Of a DNA stretch of 64,000 nucleotides, positions 7,990 through 16,369 are shown one piece after another (position 1 is the stretch's first letter; each line of letters begins with the position of its first letter). This DNA comes from Streptomyces sp. SPB162 (GTDB lineage: Bacteria > Actinomycetota > Actinomycetes > Streptomycetales > Streptomycetaceae). Where the stretch lies: positions 1,326,501 through 1,390,500 of the forward strand of contig NZ_JAQFII010000001.1 in the NCBI RefSeq assembly GCF_029504575.1, written 5' to 3'. Under the pieces are notes generated by a model that worked only from the letters and a program-made list of their open reading frames with translations, did no database searches and was not told where the DNA came from. Both the position numbers and the translations under genes were made by a program.

Positions 7990-8600
7990 GCCATGTGCCC
8001 ACAGCTGCTCCCGACACCCGCCGCCGTGACGCCGACGCCACCAGGGCCGCGATCCTGCGCGCGGCCCGCACCATGCTGGGCCGGCGCTCCTACGGCGACA
8101 TCACCCTCAAGGCCATCGCGGAACGGGCCGGGGTGAGCGCGCCGCTGATCGTCAAGTACTTCGGCAACAAGGAGAAGCTCTTCGCCCGCGTCATCTCCTT
8201 CGAGTCCGACGCGGAAGCACTGCTGGACGCCCCGCTGGGCGAGCTCGGCCGGCACATGGTCACCCAGGTCCTCACCAGTCAGAACGAGCGCGGCATCGAC
8301 CCCATCCTGCGGATCGTCTTCGCACCGCTGCACTCCGCCGAAGGACAGGGCGACCTCATGCGCGCCAACTTCCGCGAGCAGGTCATCGCCGGTCTCGCCC
8401 GCCGGCTGACCGGTCCCGAGGCCGGGCTGCGGGCCGAGCTCGCCGTGGGCATGCTGCTGGGCCTGGGCGCCGTCTACGGCATCGCGCGCGGCGAGGCGGT
8501 CCGCGCGATGACGGTTCCCGCCCTCGTCGAGCGGTGTGCTCCCGCGCTGCAGGAGCTCATCACTCCGACCGGAAACCCGTTGGCTCCCGCCGCCCGGTAG
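7986..8600 (+). CDS. TetR family transcriptional repressor
   Basis: The protein has 204 aa. The N-terminal helix-turn-helix is clear: ATRAAILRAARTML, then ITLKAIAERAGVSAPLIVKYFGNKEKLF (about residues 20-60). The C-terminal part resembles the TetR_C_17/PsrA-type ligand domain. Its ATG overlaps the stop of the exporter gene (ATGA). It most likely binds the two GTGAA/TTCAC palindromes that overlap the exporter promoter, giving negative autoregulation of the whole operon. The ligand cannot be told from the sequence. Confidence 0.9.
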   Translation: MSHVPTAAPDTRRRDADATRAAILRAARTMLGRRSYGDITLKAIAERAGVSAPLIVKYFGNKEKLFARVISFESDAEALLDAPLGELGRHMVTQVLTSQNERGIDPILRIVFAPLHSAEGQGDLMRANFREQVIAGLARRLTGPEAGLRAELAVGMLLGLGAVYGIARGEAVRAMTVPALVERCAPALQELITPTGNPLAPAAR

Positions 8601-8616
8601 CGGTGAGGATGGCCGG

Positions 8617-9414
8617 GTGGACCCTACGACGATCGAGCACTTCCTCGACAACGGCTTCATCAGGATCGAACGGGCCTTCTCCGAGGAGACCGCGCGGGCC
8701 TGCGCGGAGCTGCTCTGGGCGAAGACCGGCACCGATCCGGACGACCCGGCCTCGTGGACGGAACCGGTGCACTGGGTGTCGGACATGCCGGACACGCCCT
8801 TCGTCGAGGCGGCCAACACCCCGGTGTTGCACGACGCGTTCGACCATCTCGTCGGTCCCGGCCGCTGGGTGCCGCGGCCGTCGCTGGGCTCCTTCCCGCT
8901 CCGTTTCCCGCACCCGGACGAACCCGACGACGCCGGCTGGCACATCGAGGGCAGCTACTTCCCCGAGGGCGCGAAGTGGCCGTTCGCCAACCTCCGCTCC
9001 GAGGGCCGGGCGCTGCTGATGCTCTTCCTCTTCACCGAGACCGGCCCCGAGGACGCGCCGACCCGGATCCGGGTCGGCTCGCACCTGGACGTCCCCCCGG
9101 TCCTGCGGCCGTTCGGCGAGGAGGGGGCGTCGACCCTGGAGATCGCCGCCGAGATCGACGAGGTGAGTGCGCACCGGCTGGTCGCGCTCGCCACCGGCAG
9201 CCCGGGGGACGTCTATCTGTGCCATCCCTTCCTGGTGCACGCGGCCCAACCGCACCACGGCAGCCGCCCCCGGTTCATGGCGCAGCCCCCGCTGTATCCG
9301 GCGGTCCACTACGAGTTGGAGCGGTCCAACGGCGCCTACTGCCCCGTGGAGACCGCGATCCGCCGGGGTCTGGAAGCCGCCCGCGGCGACGGCGGCGGCC
9401 GGTCCGTTGGGTAG
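8617..9414 (+). CDS. Phytanoyl-CoA dioxygenase (PhyH) family Fe(II)/2-oxoglutarate oxygenase
   Basis: The protein has 265 aa from a GTG start; GAGGAT lies just upstream. The metal-binding triad appears as His109-x-Glu111 (GWHIEG) with the distal His208 (PFLVHAAQ) and Arg217 for 2-oxoglutarate (HGSRPRF). HxE instead of HxD is unusual but occurs in the superfamily. Such enzymes hydroxylate or otherwise oxidise small molecules. It lies 16 bp after the TetR gene and 10 bp before the LuxR-type regulator, so it belongs to the exporter operon and may modify the exported compound; this is inference. Confidence 0.8.
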   Translation: MDPTTIEHFLDNGFIRIERAFSEETARACAELLWAKTGTDPDDPASWTEPVHWVSDMPDTPFVEAANTPVLHDAFDHLVGPGRWVPRPSLGSFPLRFPHPDEPDDAGWHIEGSYFPEGAKWPFANLRSEGRALLMLFLFTETGPEDAPTRIRVGSHLDVPPVLRPFGEEGASTLEIAAEIDEVSAHRLVALATGSPGDVYLCHPFLVHAAQPHHGSRPRFMAQPPLYPAVHYELERSNGAYCPVETAIRRGLEAARGDGGGRSVG

Positions 9415-9424
9415 CGTTCGGAAC

Positions 9425-12145
9425 ATGTTGCACGGGCGTACCGAGGAACAGTCGGCGATCGGGGATCTGCTGTCCGGTGCCAGGGCGGGCCGCAGCGGAG
9501 TGCTGGTGCTGCGCGGCGAGGCGGGCATCGGGAAGACGGCGCTGCTCGACGACGCGGTGGACACAGTGGCCACAACCGGCGCGCTGACCGTCGTACGCGG
9601 CTCCGGCACCGAGTTCGAGGCCGAGCTGCCCTTCGCCGGGATCCAGTTGCTGTTGCGTCCCGCGATGGGCTCGCTGGGCGCGTTGCCCGAGCCCCAACGG
9701 CTGGCGCTGGAGGCCGCGTTCGGGATGACCGTCGCCGCGGCACCCGACCCGATGTTCGTCGGGCTCGCCGTGCTGTCCCTGCTCTCCGCGCACTCGGGGG
9801 ACGGTCCGCTGCTCTGTGTCGTGGACGACGCGCAGTGGCTGGACCGGGTGTCGACCGACGCGCTGATGTTCGCCGCCCGGCGGCTCGACGCCGAGGGCAT
9901 CGCCCTGGTCTTCGCGGCCCGCGACGGCGAGGGCACGTTCCCCGCCCCCGGCCTTCCCGAACTGCGGTTGCGCGGGCTGGCCCCTGCGTCGGCGGCCGCC
10001 CTGCTGGCGGGGCAGGGCGCCGAGCTCTCCCCCAACGTCCGCCACCGCGTCCTGACCGAGGCCCAGGGCAACCCGCTGGCGCTGCTGGAACTGCCGGTCG
10101 CGTTCCAGGCGGAACGCCCCGACGGCCGTTTCCGGCCGGGCGCGCTGCCGCTCACCAGCCGGCTGCACATGGCCTTCCACGGCCGGGTCAGCCACCTGCC
10201 GGCCGCCACCCGGCTGCTGCTGCTCGTCGCAGCCGCCGAGCACACCGGCGATCTGCGGGTCGTCCTGCGAGCGGCGCAGGCGCTGGGCGCCGGAGCGGGC
10301 GATCTGCCGCCCGCGCAGGAGGGCGGCCTGATCCGGCTGGACGACGACCGGCTGCGCTTCCGTCATCCGCTGGTCCGTGCCGCGGTCTACCAACGCGCGC
10401 CGCTGGCGGATCGGCTGATTGCCCATCAGGCACTGGCCGGCATCCTGGACGCCCCGCAGGACGCGGACCGCAGGGCCTGGCACCTGGCGGCCGCCGCGCC
10501 AGGACCCGACGAGGCGACGGCCGCCGCGCTGGAGGACACCGCGGGACGGGCCAGGGACCGCAGCGGTTACGCGGCGGCCGCCCTCGCCTTCGAGCGGGCC
10601 GCCCGGCTCAGCACCGACCCCGGCGCCGGCACCCGGCGGCTCACCCTGGCGGCCGAGGCGGCCGCCGAGGCCGGTGAGCTCGACCGGGCCCGTGACTTCG
10701 CCGAGCAGGCCGCGCGCCGGGCCGGTGATCCCGCGCTGACGGCGCGGCTCCACCATGTCCGGGCGCTGGCGAACTTCCTGGGCGGCTCCTTCCCCACCGC
10801 GCACCGGCTGCTCACCGACGGCGCCGCGCACGCGACGGCGGCCGATCCCGAGCGCGCCGCGCGGATGCTCATGCAGGCCGCGCACACGGCCTGGTACCTC
10901 GGCGAACAGGACGTCGCGGACACGGTGGCACGGCTGGACGCCCTGGAACTGCCCGCGACGAGTCCGGTGGCACCGGTGGCCCGGTTCATCACCGCCGCCC
11001 TCGGCCCGCCCACCGGTGACGGACCGCCGGACCTGACCGCCGCCGTGACCGCGGCCCGGGTCGCCGGGCCCGGCGACCCGCGTGACCTGATGCTGCTGTG
11101 CGGCGCCGGGCTGGCCGTCGGGCAGGACGACGAGGCGCACGAACTGGCCGCCGCGCTCGCCGCCGAGAGCCGCGAACTCGGCGCCATCGGCCGGCTGCCG
11201 ACGGTGCTGTTCTTCATGGCGGAGGCCGAGGTGTTCGCGGGCCGGCACCGTGACGCGCTGGCCACCGCGCAGGAGGCGCTGCGGATCGCGGGCGACACCG
11301 GGCAGCAGCAGTGGACCAGCCAGTTCAGCAGCGTGCTGGCCTATCTGGCGGCCGTCGAGGGGGACGAGGAACGCTGCCGTCGGTACACCGCCGGCGCGCT
11401 CGCCGTCGTCGCCGGCGCGGCGATGCCGCCCGGCGCGCCCTGGTCGTACTGGGCACAGGGCATGCTGGATCTGGGTCTGGGACGGGCGCAGGCGGCGCTC
11501 GACGGGTTGGAGCGGCTCACGCACGAACCGCTGCGGCACCACTTCTGCGCCACCCGCAGCATCCCCGACCTCATCGAGGCGGCCGTCCGGCTGGGTCTCG
11601 GCCCGCGCGCCGCCGAGCCGCTCGCCCGCTTCGAACGGTGGGCGGCCCGCACGCGGCAGTCCTGGTCCGACGCGTTGGTGCTGCGCTGCCGGGCGCTGCT
11701 CGCCGCCGACTCCGAGGCCGAGGCGCACTTCACGGCCGCGCTGAAACTCCACGACGAGCACCGCCGGCCGCTGGAGCACGCCCGCACCGCGCTGCTGTAC
11801 GGCGAGTGGCTGCGCCGCGCCCGCCGCAAGAGCGAGGCCCGCGGCCACCTGCGGTCGGCGCTGGACGTGTTCGAGCGGCTGGGTTCCCACCCCTGGGCGG
11901 ACCGGGCGCGCAGCGAGCTCGGGGCGACCGGCACGGCGGCGCCGCGGAGCCGGGAGCCCGGGGTGCTCGCCGGGCTCACGCCGCAGGAACTGCAGATCGC
12001 ACGGTTCGCCGCGCAGGGCATGTCGAACCGGGACATCGCGGCCCGGCTGTTCCTCAGCCCGCGCACCGTCGGCTACCACCTGTACAAGGCGTACCCGAAA
12101 CTCGACATCGCCTCGCGCGGCGAACTCGCCGCCCTTTTCGAGTGA
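9425..12145 (+). CDS. Large ATP-binding LuxR-type (LAL) regulator
   Basis: The protein has 906 aa. A STAND/AAA ATPase module at the N-terminus has Walker A GEAGIGKT (31-38) and Walker B VVDDAQWLD (~133-141). A long helical, TPR-like middle follows, and a LuxR helix-turn-helix closes the protein (GLTPQELQIARFAAQGMSNRDIAARLFLSP region, ~848-900). LAL proteins are pathway activators for secondary metabolism or sugar use. It lies 10 bp after the PhyH gene, so co-transcription with the exporter operon is likely. The frame runs open upstream but the ATG at 9425 begins the family N-terminus (LHGRTEE). Confidence 0.9.
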   Translation: MLHGRTEEQSAIGDLLSGARAGRSGVLVLRGEAGIGKTALLDDAVDTVATTGALTVVRGSGTEFEAELPFAGIQLLLRPAMGSLGALPEPQRLALEAAFGMTVAAAPDPMFVGLAVLSLLSAHSGDGPLLCVVDDAQWLDRVSTDALMFAARRLDAEGIALVFAARDGEGTFPAPGLPELRLRGLAPASAAALLAGQGAELSPNVRHRVLTEAQGNPLALLELPVAFQAERPDGRFRPGALPLTSRLHMAFHGRVSHLPAATRLLLLVAAAEHTGDLRVVLRAAQALGAGAGDLPPAQEGGLIRLDDDRLRFRHPLVRAAVYQRAPLADRLIAHQALAGILDAPQDADRRAWHLAAAAPGPDEATAAALEDTAGRARDRSGYAAAALAFERAARLSTDPGAGTRRLTLAAEAAAEAGELDRARDFAEQAARRAGDPALTARLHHVRALANFLGGSFPTAHRLLTDGAAHATAADPERAARMLMQAAHTAWYLGEQDVADTVARLDALELPATSPVAPVARFITAALGPPTGDGPPDLTAAVTAARVAGPGDPRDLMLLCGAGLAVGQDDEAHELAAALAAESRELGAIGRLPTVLFFMAEAEVFAGRHRDALATAQEALRIAGDTGQQQWTSQFSSVLAYLAAVEGDEERCRRYTAGALAVVAGAAMPPGAPWSYWAQGMLDLGLGRAQAALDGLERLTHEPLRHHFCATRSIPDLIEAAVRLGLGPRAAEPLARFERWAARTRQSWSDALVLRCRALLAADSEAEAHFTAALKLHDEHRRPLEHARTALLYGEWLRRARRKSEARGHLRSALDVFERLGSHPWADRARSELGATGTAAPRSREPGVLAGLTPQELQIARFAAQGMSNRDIAARLFLSPRTVGYHLYKAYPKLDIASRGELAALFE

Positions 12146-12184
12146 TCGCCCCCGGCGGAAGGCCGGTCGGGGGATGCTGAACGG

Positions 12185-12530
12185 ATGAACGCACCTGATC
12201 AGGCTCTGCGGGCACCGAACCGCCTGCTGGCCCTCCACGTCGACGACGTGCCCACCACCGAGATCGGTCCCGGCGTCCTGCTGCGCGAACTGCCGGGGCC
12301 CGGCCCCGTTCAGTTTCTGGGTGGTGGACTTCGATCCCGGCTCCCGGTGGCCCGGCGTCGATGTGCACGAGACCGTCGGCGAGGGCTACTACGTGGCCGA
12401 GGGCGAGGTCATCGAGGGCGACCGGCGGTACGGCCCCGGCACCTACGTCCTGCTCGAGCAGGGCTCCAGCCACCAGCCGCGCTCGGAGACCGGGGCGCGG
12501 GTGTTCGGCTACAACCACCCGGCGGGCTGA
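12185..12530 (+). pseudogene. Small cupin-domain protein, frameshifted
   Basis: The first ~42 codons (MNAPDQALRAPNRLL...) lie in one frame and the rest (VVDFDPGSRWPGVDVHE onward) in the next. Dropping one C in the CCCC run near 12303-12307 gives a continuous 114-aa single-domain cupin with the metal-ligand-like region PGVDVHETVGEGYYVAEGE in outline and the second motif YGPGTYVLLEQGSSHQP. The gene is otherwise undamaged, so a base-calling error or very recent mutation is more likely than decay. It follows the LAL regulator by 39 bp. Small stand-alone cupins act as isomerases, dioxygenases or sensors; the role here is unknown. Confidence 0.75.
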
Positions 12531-12561
12531 CCGCTGCGGCCGCCGGCCCCCGGAAACACCG

Positions 12562-12609
12562 AAGTGCCCACCCGGACCTGGTCAGTTTCAGGTCCGGGTG
12601 GGCACTTCC
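12562..12609. terminator. Bidirectional terminator, 19-bp perfect stem
   Basis: Positions 12562-12580 pair perfectly with 12591-12609 around a 10-nt loop. It lies between the convergent cupin and LysM/M23 genes and is one of the strongest hairpins in the window. Confidence 0.85.
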
Positions 12610-12628
12610 CACGGTCGGGTCCGACGGA

Positions 12629-13597
12629 TCAGACGCTGACGCCGTGCTCGCTGAGGTACGCGACCGGGTCGATGTCCGAGCCGTAGTCCGGGCCGGTGCG
12701 GATCTCGAAGTGCAGGTGCGGGCCGGTCACGTTGCCGGTCGCGCCGGACAGGCCGATCTGCTGGCCCTCGGTGACGGTCTCGCCGGCCGAGACGGACAGC
12801 GAGGACAGATGCGCGTACTGGGAGTACTTGCCGTCGCTGTGCTGGATGACGACCTCGTTGCCGTAGGCACCGCCGTCGCCCGCGGACACGACGGTGCCGG
12901 CGGCGATCGCCTTCACCGTGGTGCCGGTCGACACGACGAAGTCCACACCGGTGTGGTAGCCACTGGACCAGCTGGAACCCTCCTGGTGGTACGGGGTGCC
13001 GATGGCGGCGCCGTCGACCGGGAGGGTGTAGCCGGAGGAGGACGAGGACGCCGTCGAGGACTTCGTGGACGCGTCGGTCTTCGCCTCGACCTTCTCGACC
13101 GGGGCCTTCTTGACCGGTGCCTTCGCCGTCTTCGCGGTGGAGGACTTCGAGGCGGAGGTCTTCGGCGCCGCTTCGGTGGACGGCGCCGAGTGCTTCGGCG
13201 CGGCCTTGCCGCCGAGGGCCAGCGTCTGGCCGGGGTAGATCAGGTTCGGGTCGCCACCGACGGTCTGCTCGTTGTCGGCGTACAGCTTCTGCCAACCACC
13301 GTCGACGTGGTGCACGTCCGCGATCTTCGACAGGCTGTCACCGCCGACCACCCGGTAGGAGGTGTCGGCGCTCTTCGCCGGGGCGGCCTTGGCGACCGGA
13401 GCGGCCTTGGCCACCGGCTGCGCGGGGTGCGTCGCGGCGGTGGCGACGCCGTTCGCGGCTACCTGGGTCTCGGCGGCGAAGGCGTTCGAGGACATGGCCA
13501 GCGGCAGTGCGAGAGCGGCGCCACCGGTGCCGGCCGCGACGCAGATCCTGGTGAGTCGGCTCATGCGGACGATGCGGTGCTTTCCCTTTGCGGGCAT
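12629..13597 (-). CDS. Secreted LysM/M23 (LytM-type) peptidoglycan hydrolase
   Basis: The protein has 322 aa. A signal peptide ends near residue 42 (NAFAAE). A LysM domain spans ~80-128 (YRVVGGDSLSKIA...YPGQTL). A Lys/Ala/Ser-rich linker leads to the M23 endopeptidase with Zn ligands His215 and Asp219 (HTGVDF) and His296, plus catalytic His263 and His294 (HLHFE). It binds and cuts peptidoglycan cross-links outside the cell. GGAGAGG precedes the start. The ~90-260 nt upstream holds a c-di-AMP riboswitch, as is usual for Streptomyces cell-wall hydrolases. A 19-bp terminator follows. Confidence 0.93.
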   Translation of the reverse strand: MPAKGKHRIVRMSRLTRICVAAGTGGAALALPLAMSSNAFAAETQVAANGVATAATHPAQPVAKAAPVAKAAPAKSADTSYRVVGGDSLSKIADVHHVDGGWQKLYADNEQTVGGDPNLIYPGQTLALGGKAAPKHSAPSTEAAPKTSASKSSTAKTAKAPVKKAPVEKVEAKTDASTKSSTASSSSSGYTLPVDGAAIGTPYHQEGSSWSSGYHTGVDFVVSTGTTVKAIAAGTVVSAGDGGAYGNEVVIQHSDGKYSQYAHLSSLSVSAGETVTEGQQIGLSGATGNVTGPHLHFEIRTGPDYGSDIDPVAYLSEHGVSV

Positions 13598-13689
13598 GGG
13601 GGAGTTCCTCTCCTACGCCTGCGAGGTGAGCTGTCGGGTTCGGGCCGGAGATGCCCGGGCGCGGCACGCACCACCGAATGGCGCGGCGT

Positions 13690-13862
13690 ACAGCGACTTC
13701 ACCCCAAGCCATTCCCGATGTGCGGGAACGGCACTTACCTGGGTCCCCCGCTCCTGCCGTAGAAGTTTGGTGTGCAGAACACCGGGTAGCGGCAGGACTA
13801 GGCGTTCCACCCGGTGGGATCCTGCGGGCATTTGACCCGCAGGAGAGCGAAGCTAAACGAGC
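13690..13862 (-). promoter_or_regulatory. ydaO/yuaA riboswitch (c-di-AMP)
   Basis: On the leftward strand the conserved blocks are present in order: GTTTAGCTTCGCTC at the 5' end (13862 side), GGGGGACCCAGGTAAGT in the core (~13730-13750) and CTTGGGGTGAAG near the 3' end (13696-13708). This is the class that controls rpfA and LysM/M23 hydrolases in actinobacteria. It sits ~90 nt before the LysM/M23 start. In the family, c-di-AMP binding turns expression off. The rest of 13863-14104 shows no gene. Confidence 0.85.
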
Positions 13863-14104
13863 ACCCGACATTCCGGCAACATTCCCGTGGTGAGCCGCAT
13901 ATCACGTGCGTGAGCGCCCGCTCACTTTGGTGACCGTGAGTCGGCCGGCCCGATCCGTGCGTGTGCGATTCCTTTACTATCCGTGAACGGAAACGCTGAA
14001 GGCGTCATCATGCGCCCGCAAGGGAAACGCACTGTGGAGAAGGCGGCAGCTCAGCGTGCCTCACCTGTGAGCCCGGTCACGTGGCAGCGCGGCCGTGAGC
14101 GCCG

Positions 14105-15112
14105 TCACGTGCCGAACGGCGCCTGGGCGTTGCTGTTCCTCGGGTCGAGTACGCGGCTGAGGCGGTAGGCGGCGACACGGAAACCCACGGCGGGCCAGTG
14201 CCCGGCCGCCAGTGGCGAAGCGGAGTGCCAGCGGGCCCCGATGTGCCGGTACTCGTGGTCGTATGCCCACGCCACCGCGGTGGCCAGCAGGATCCGGCTG
14301 ACGCCCTCGCCCCGCGCGGACGGCTCGACGTACGCCTCGGCCAGCTCCACGCAGGCCTCGGGGGTGACGGGGTCCACGGCGGACGGGGCGAGCAGGACCA
14401 TGCCGATCTCCTCGCCTCCGCGGCCGGCGATCCAGGCCGCGCAGCGGGGGTCGGAGAGGGTGTCGGTGTACCGGGTGCGCATCGCGGCCAGCGCGGCGTC
14501 CGACTGCGGCAGGAACATCGCCGACCGCCGCTGGTAGCGGGCCGACTCCGCGGCCATCCGGCCGATCTGCGGCAGATCGCCGGGGCCGGCCCGGCGGATG
14601 CTCAGCCCGTCCACGCCGCGCGGCTGGCGGCCGCGGGGCTTGACGGCCATCAGCCCGTACATCTCCTCGAACCCGAAGCCCAGCCGGCACCAGTCCATCG
14701 CGGCGCTCTCGGACGCCGGCAGTTCGACGTAGTGGACCAGCCGCCGTTGGGCGACGAGCCGGGCGGCGGCTTCGGCGTACAGGGCGAGCAGCGCCCCGTT
14801 GTCGCGTTGCCCCGGCGCGAGGGCGTGCCCGCCGTGGCGGACCACCGCGGAGCGCGGGTGGTTGCGGAGTGCGGCGGGGGCGTCCTCGGCGAGGTCGAGC
14901 GGGGAGGCCGCGAGATAGCCGGCGGGCCTGCCGCCGCTGTCGCGGGCGAAGCAGGCCTCGGTGTCCGGCTCCGCGAGCAGCTTCCCGAGCAGTTCCCCGC
15001 CGGTGGGGGCGCCCGGCGGCCTGCCCTTGCGGGAGTGCCCTGACCAGCGGTCGTACAGAGTGGCGGCCTCGGGTATGTGCTCGGCGCTCATCGGCGCGAT
15101 CGCGAAGGTCAT
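14105..15112 (-). CDS. Double GNAT N-acetyltransferase
   Basis: The protein has 335 aa with two GNAT folds in tandem. The second is clearer: after LSIRRAGPGDLPQIGRMA come the acetyl-CoA loop-like segment EPSARGEGVSRILL and a C-terminal AYDHEYRHIGARWH strand. The first half (AIAPMSAEHIPEAATLYDRW) is more degenerate. The substrate is unknown. No ribosome site precedes the ATG at 15112, so it may be translated by coupling with the gene 14 bp upstream or start at the Met at codon 8. It lies in a leftward pair with the uridine-kinase homologue. Confidence 0.82.
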   Translation of the reverse strand: MTFAIAPMSAEHIPEAATLYDRWSGHSRKGRPPGAPTGGELLGKLLAEPDTEACFARDSGGRPAGYLAASPLDLAEDAPAALRNHPRSAVVRHGGHALAPGQRDNGALLALYAEAAARLVAQRRLVHYVELPASESAAMDWCRLGFGFEEMYGLMAVKPRGRQPRGVDGLSIRRAGPGDLPQIGRMAAESARYQRRSAMFLPQSDAALAAMRTRYTDTLSDPRCAAWIAGRGGEEIGMVLLAPSAVDPVTPEACVELAEAYVEPSARGEGVSRILLATAVAWAYDHEYRHIGARWHSASPLAAGHWPAVGFRVAAYRLSRVLDPRNSNAQAPFGT

Positions 15113-15126
15113 GGTGGGGGGCGACG

Positions 15127-15789
15127 CTAGCCGTCCGCGCGGTCCGGCGGCAAGGGATGTCCGCTCCACGCCGGGTGCCGGGGGTCGTCCGCGTGCACCA
15201 GGACGTCGGCGGCCTCCGCGGGACGGACCTCGTCGGCGTACCGGCCGAAGGCGGGCAGCGTCCAGTGCTCCTCGTCCGGGGTGCGGCGGGCCAGGGCCGC
15301 CGGGGAGAGCCGCAGATGGACCGTCAGGTCCAGCTCGAGGCCCTGGCCGAGCAGCAGTTGGCCGTCCAGCAGCAGGACGCCGCCGGGCGGCAGTTCGACG
15401 TATCCGGCCCGGGTCGCGCGGTCGGTGGCCGCGTCCCACAGCGAGGGCAGTACCCGGCCGCTGCCGCCGGGCGCCAGCGGATCGAGGACCTCGCGGCGCA
15501 GCGCGCCGGTGTCCAGCCACAGGTCGTAGTACGCGTCGGAGTCCTCACGCCCGTACTCGAAGCGGAGCGAGGCCGGGCGCCAGAAGTCCGCGGCGCGCAC
15601 CCGCAGGACGCGGTGGCCGCGGGCGGGCAGTTCGGCGGCGAGCGCGTCCGCCAGGGCGGCCGGCCCGGCGGCGGGGGCGCCGTCCACGGCCACCCGCAGC
15701 CACGGCACGGCGGCGGTCGGGGTGAGACCGGCCACCCGGTCGGCGAGGCTCCCGGCCAACCGGGGCCAGGTGATCGGAGTCAGCCGCAT
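15127..15789 (-). CDS. Uridine-kinase-like protein lacking the P-loop
   Basis: The protein has 220 aa. It keeps the layout of nucleoside kinases: a first strand VAVDG, then the AADFWRP and YYDLWLDTGALRREVLDPL segments, and the ELPPGGVLLLDGQLLL strand. However, the Walker A loop reads GAPAAGPAAL, without the GKT/GKS needed for phosphate binding, so catalysis as a normal kinase is doubtful. Similar P-loop-less homologues occur across Streptomyces. An ATG three codons upstream (15798) is an alternative start. It is co-oriented with the GNAT gene 14 bp downstream. Confidence 0.75.
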   Translation of the reverse strand: MRLTPITWPRLAGSLADRVAGLTPTAAVPWLRVAVDGAPAAGPAALADALAAELPARGHRVLRVRAADFWRPASLRFEYGREDSDAYYDLWLDTGALRREVLDPLAPGGSGRVLPSLWDAATDRATRAGYVELPPGGVLLLDGQLLLGQGLELDLTVHLRLSPAALARRTPDEEHWTLPAFGRYADEVRPAEAADVLVHADDPRHPAWSGHPLPPDRADG

Positions 15790-15956
15790 GCGCGGCATCG
15801 TCGCACACGCCGCGCCACTCCCCGGATTCCGTGGTCACTCGGCCGTCCGGGCGACGTGGATGCGCCATCGGTGTGGCGGCCGGCATGACGGGTGACGGGT
15901 CAGGCAATGCTCGCGCCGGGGTCGCTCCGGCGGGCTTCCGAAGCGCCCATTCAGGG

Positions 15957-15980
15957 GGAATTTACTACAAATCACCCGTT
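15957..15980 (+). promoter_or_regulatory. Possible ECF-sigma promoter
   Basis: GGAAT (15957-15961), 16 nt, GTT (15978-15980) resembles Streptomyces ECF promoters such as those of SigE/SigR type. It lies ~80 bp before the small membrane protein gene, in a 262-bp gene-free stretch (15799-16060). The spacing is short for SigR, so the responsible factor is unclear. Confidence 0.3.
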
Positions 15981-16060
15981 TGCCACTTTCCTCCTCCATC
16001 ACTTCTGGTGAGCCTGGAAGGACTCATGGTGACCGTCCCCATCACCCAGGAGAAAGTCCA

Positions 16061-16255
16061 ATGATCCTGTCCATCTCAGGTGTCGTTCTTCTCGGCATCA
16101 TCGCCTTCCTGTTCTTCCGCAAGGACGGACTGAAGATCTCCCACCTTCTCGTCTGCTCCCTCTTCGGCTTCTACCTCGCGGGTACCGGCATCGCCCCGAG
16201 CATCAAGGCCGGCGGAGCCAGCCTCGCGGGCCTGCTGGGCGGGATCAAGATCTAG
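16061..16255 (+). CDS. Small conserved membrane protein, 64 aa
   Basis: The 64-aa protein has two hydrophobic segments: residues ~2-19, and ~28-47 running into an Ala/Gly-rich tail ending LLGGIKI. A loop with RKDGLK separates them. AGGAGAAAG lies ~6 nt before the ATG, a strong ribosome site that decides this start. A nearly identical type of small protein recurs next to FtsK-like or transfer-like genes in Streptomyces chromosomes and plasmids; its function is not known. The FtsK-like gene follows after ~114 bp with a hairpin between. Confidence 0.75.
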   Translation: MILSISGVVLLGIIAFLFFRKDGLKISHLLVCSLFGFYLAGTGIAPSIKAGGASLAGLLGGIKI

Positions 16256-16277
16256 GCCGTGTCTGTCTAGGTCCTAC

Positions 16278-16313
16278 GGGGCCCGGGGCCGCATGCCGGC
16301 GCCCCCGGGCCCC
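16278..16313 (+). terminator. GC hairpin between small membrane protein and FtsK-like gene
   Basis: An 11-bp stem (16278-16288 with 16303-16313) closes a 14-nt loop. It may partly end transcription after the short gene, reducing expression of the FtsK-like gene, or stabilise the upstream message. Confidence 0.5.
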
Positions 16314-16369
16314 ACCGCGTCACCCACGACCCGCCACCATCCCGCCGCACCCACCCACTGGAGCCGTCC

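Noticed and set aside
6474..8600. 708-aa open frame covering the exporter gene and running into the TetR protein
   Set aside because: The first ~500 residues are Arg/Pro-rich shadow translation of the exporter gene. Only the C-terminal TetR part, with its own ATG overlapping the exporter stop, is real.
5259..9414. A bicyclomycin-type biosynthetic cluster
   Set aside because: Only an MFS gene and one oxygenase are shared features. There is no cyclodipeptide synthase, P450 or set of several Fe/2OG enzymes.
9275..12238. 987-aa open frame on the opposite strand of the LAL regulator
   Set aside because: Gln/Arg/Gly-rich antisense translation with no domain, typical of high-GC third-position shadows.
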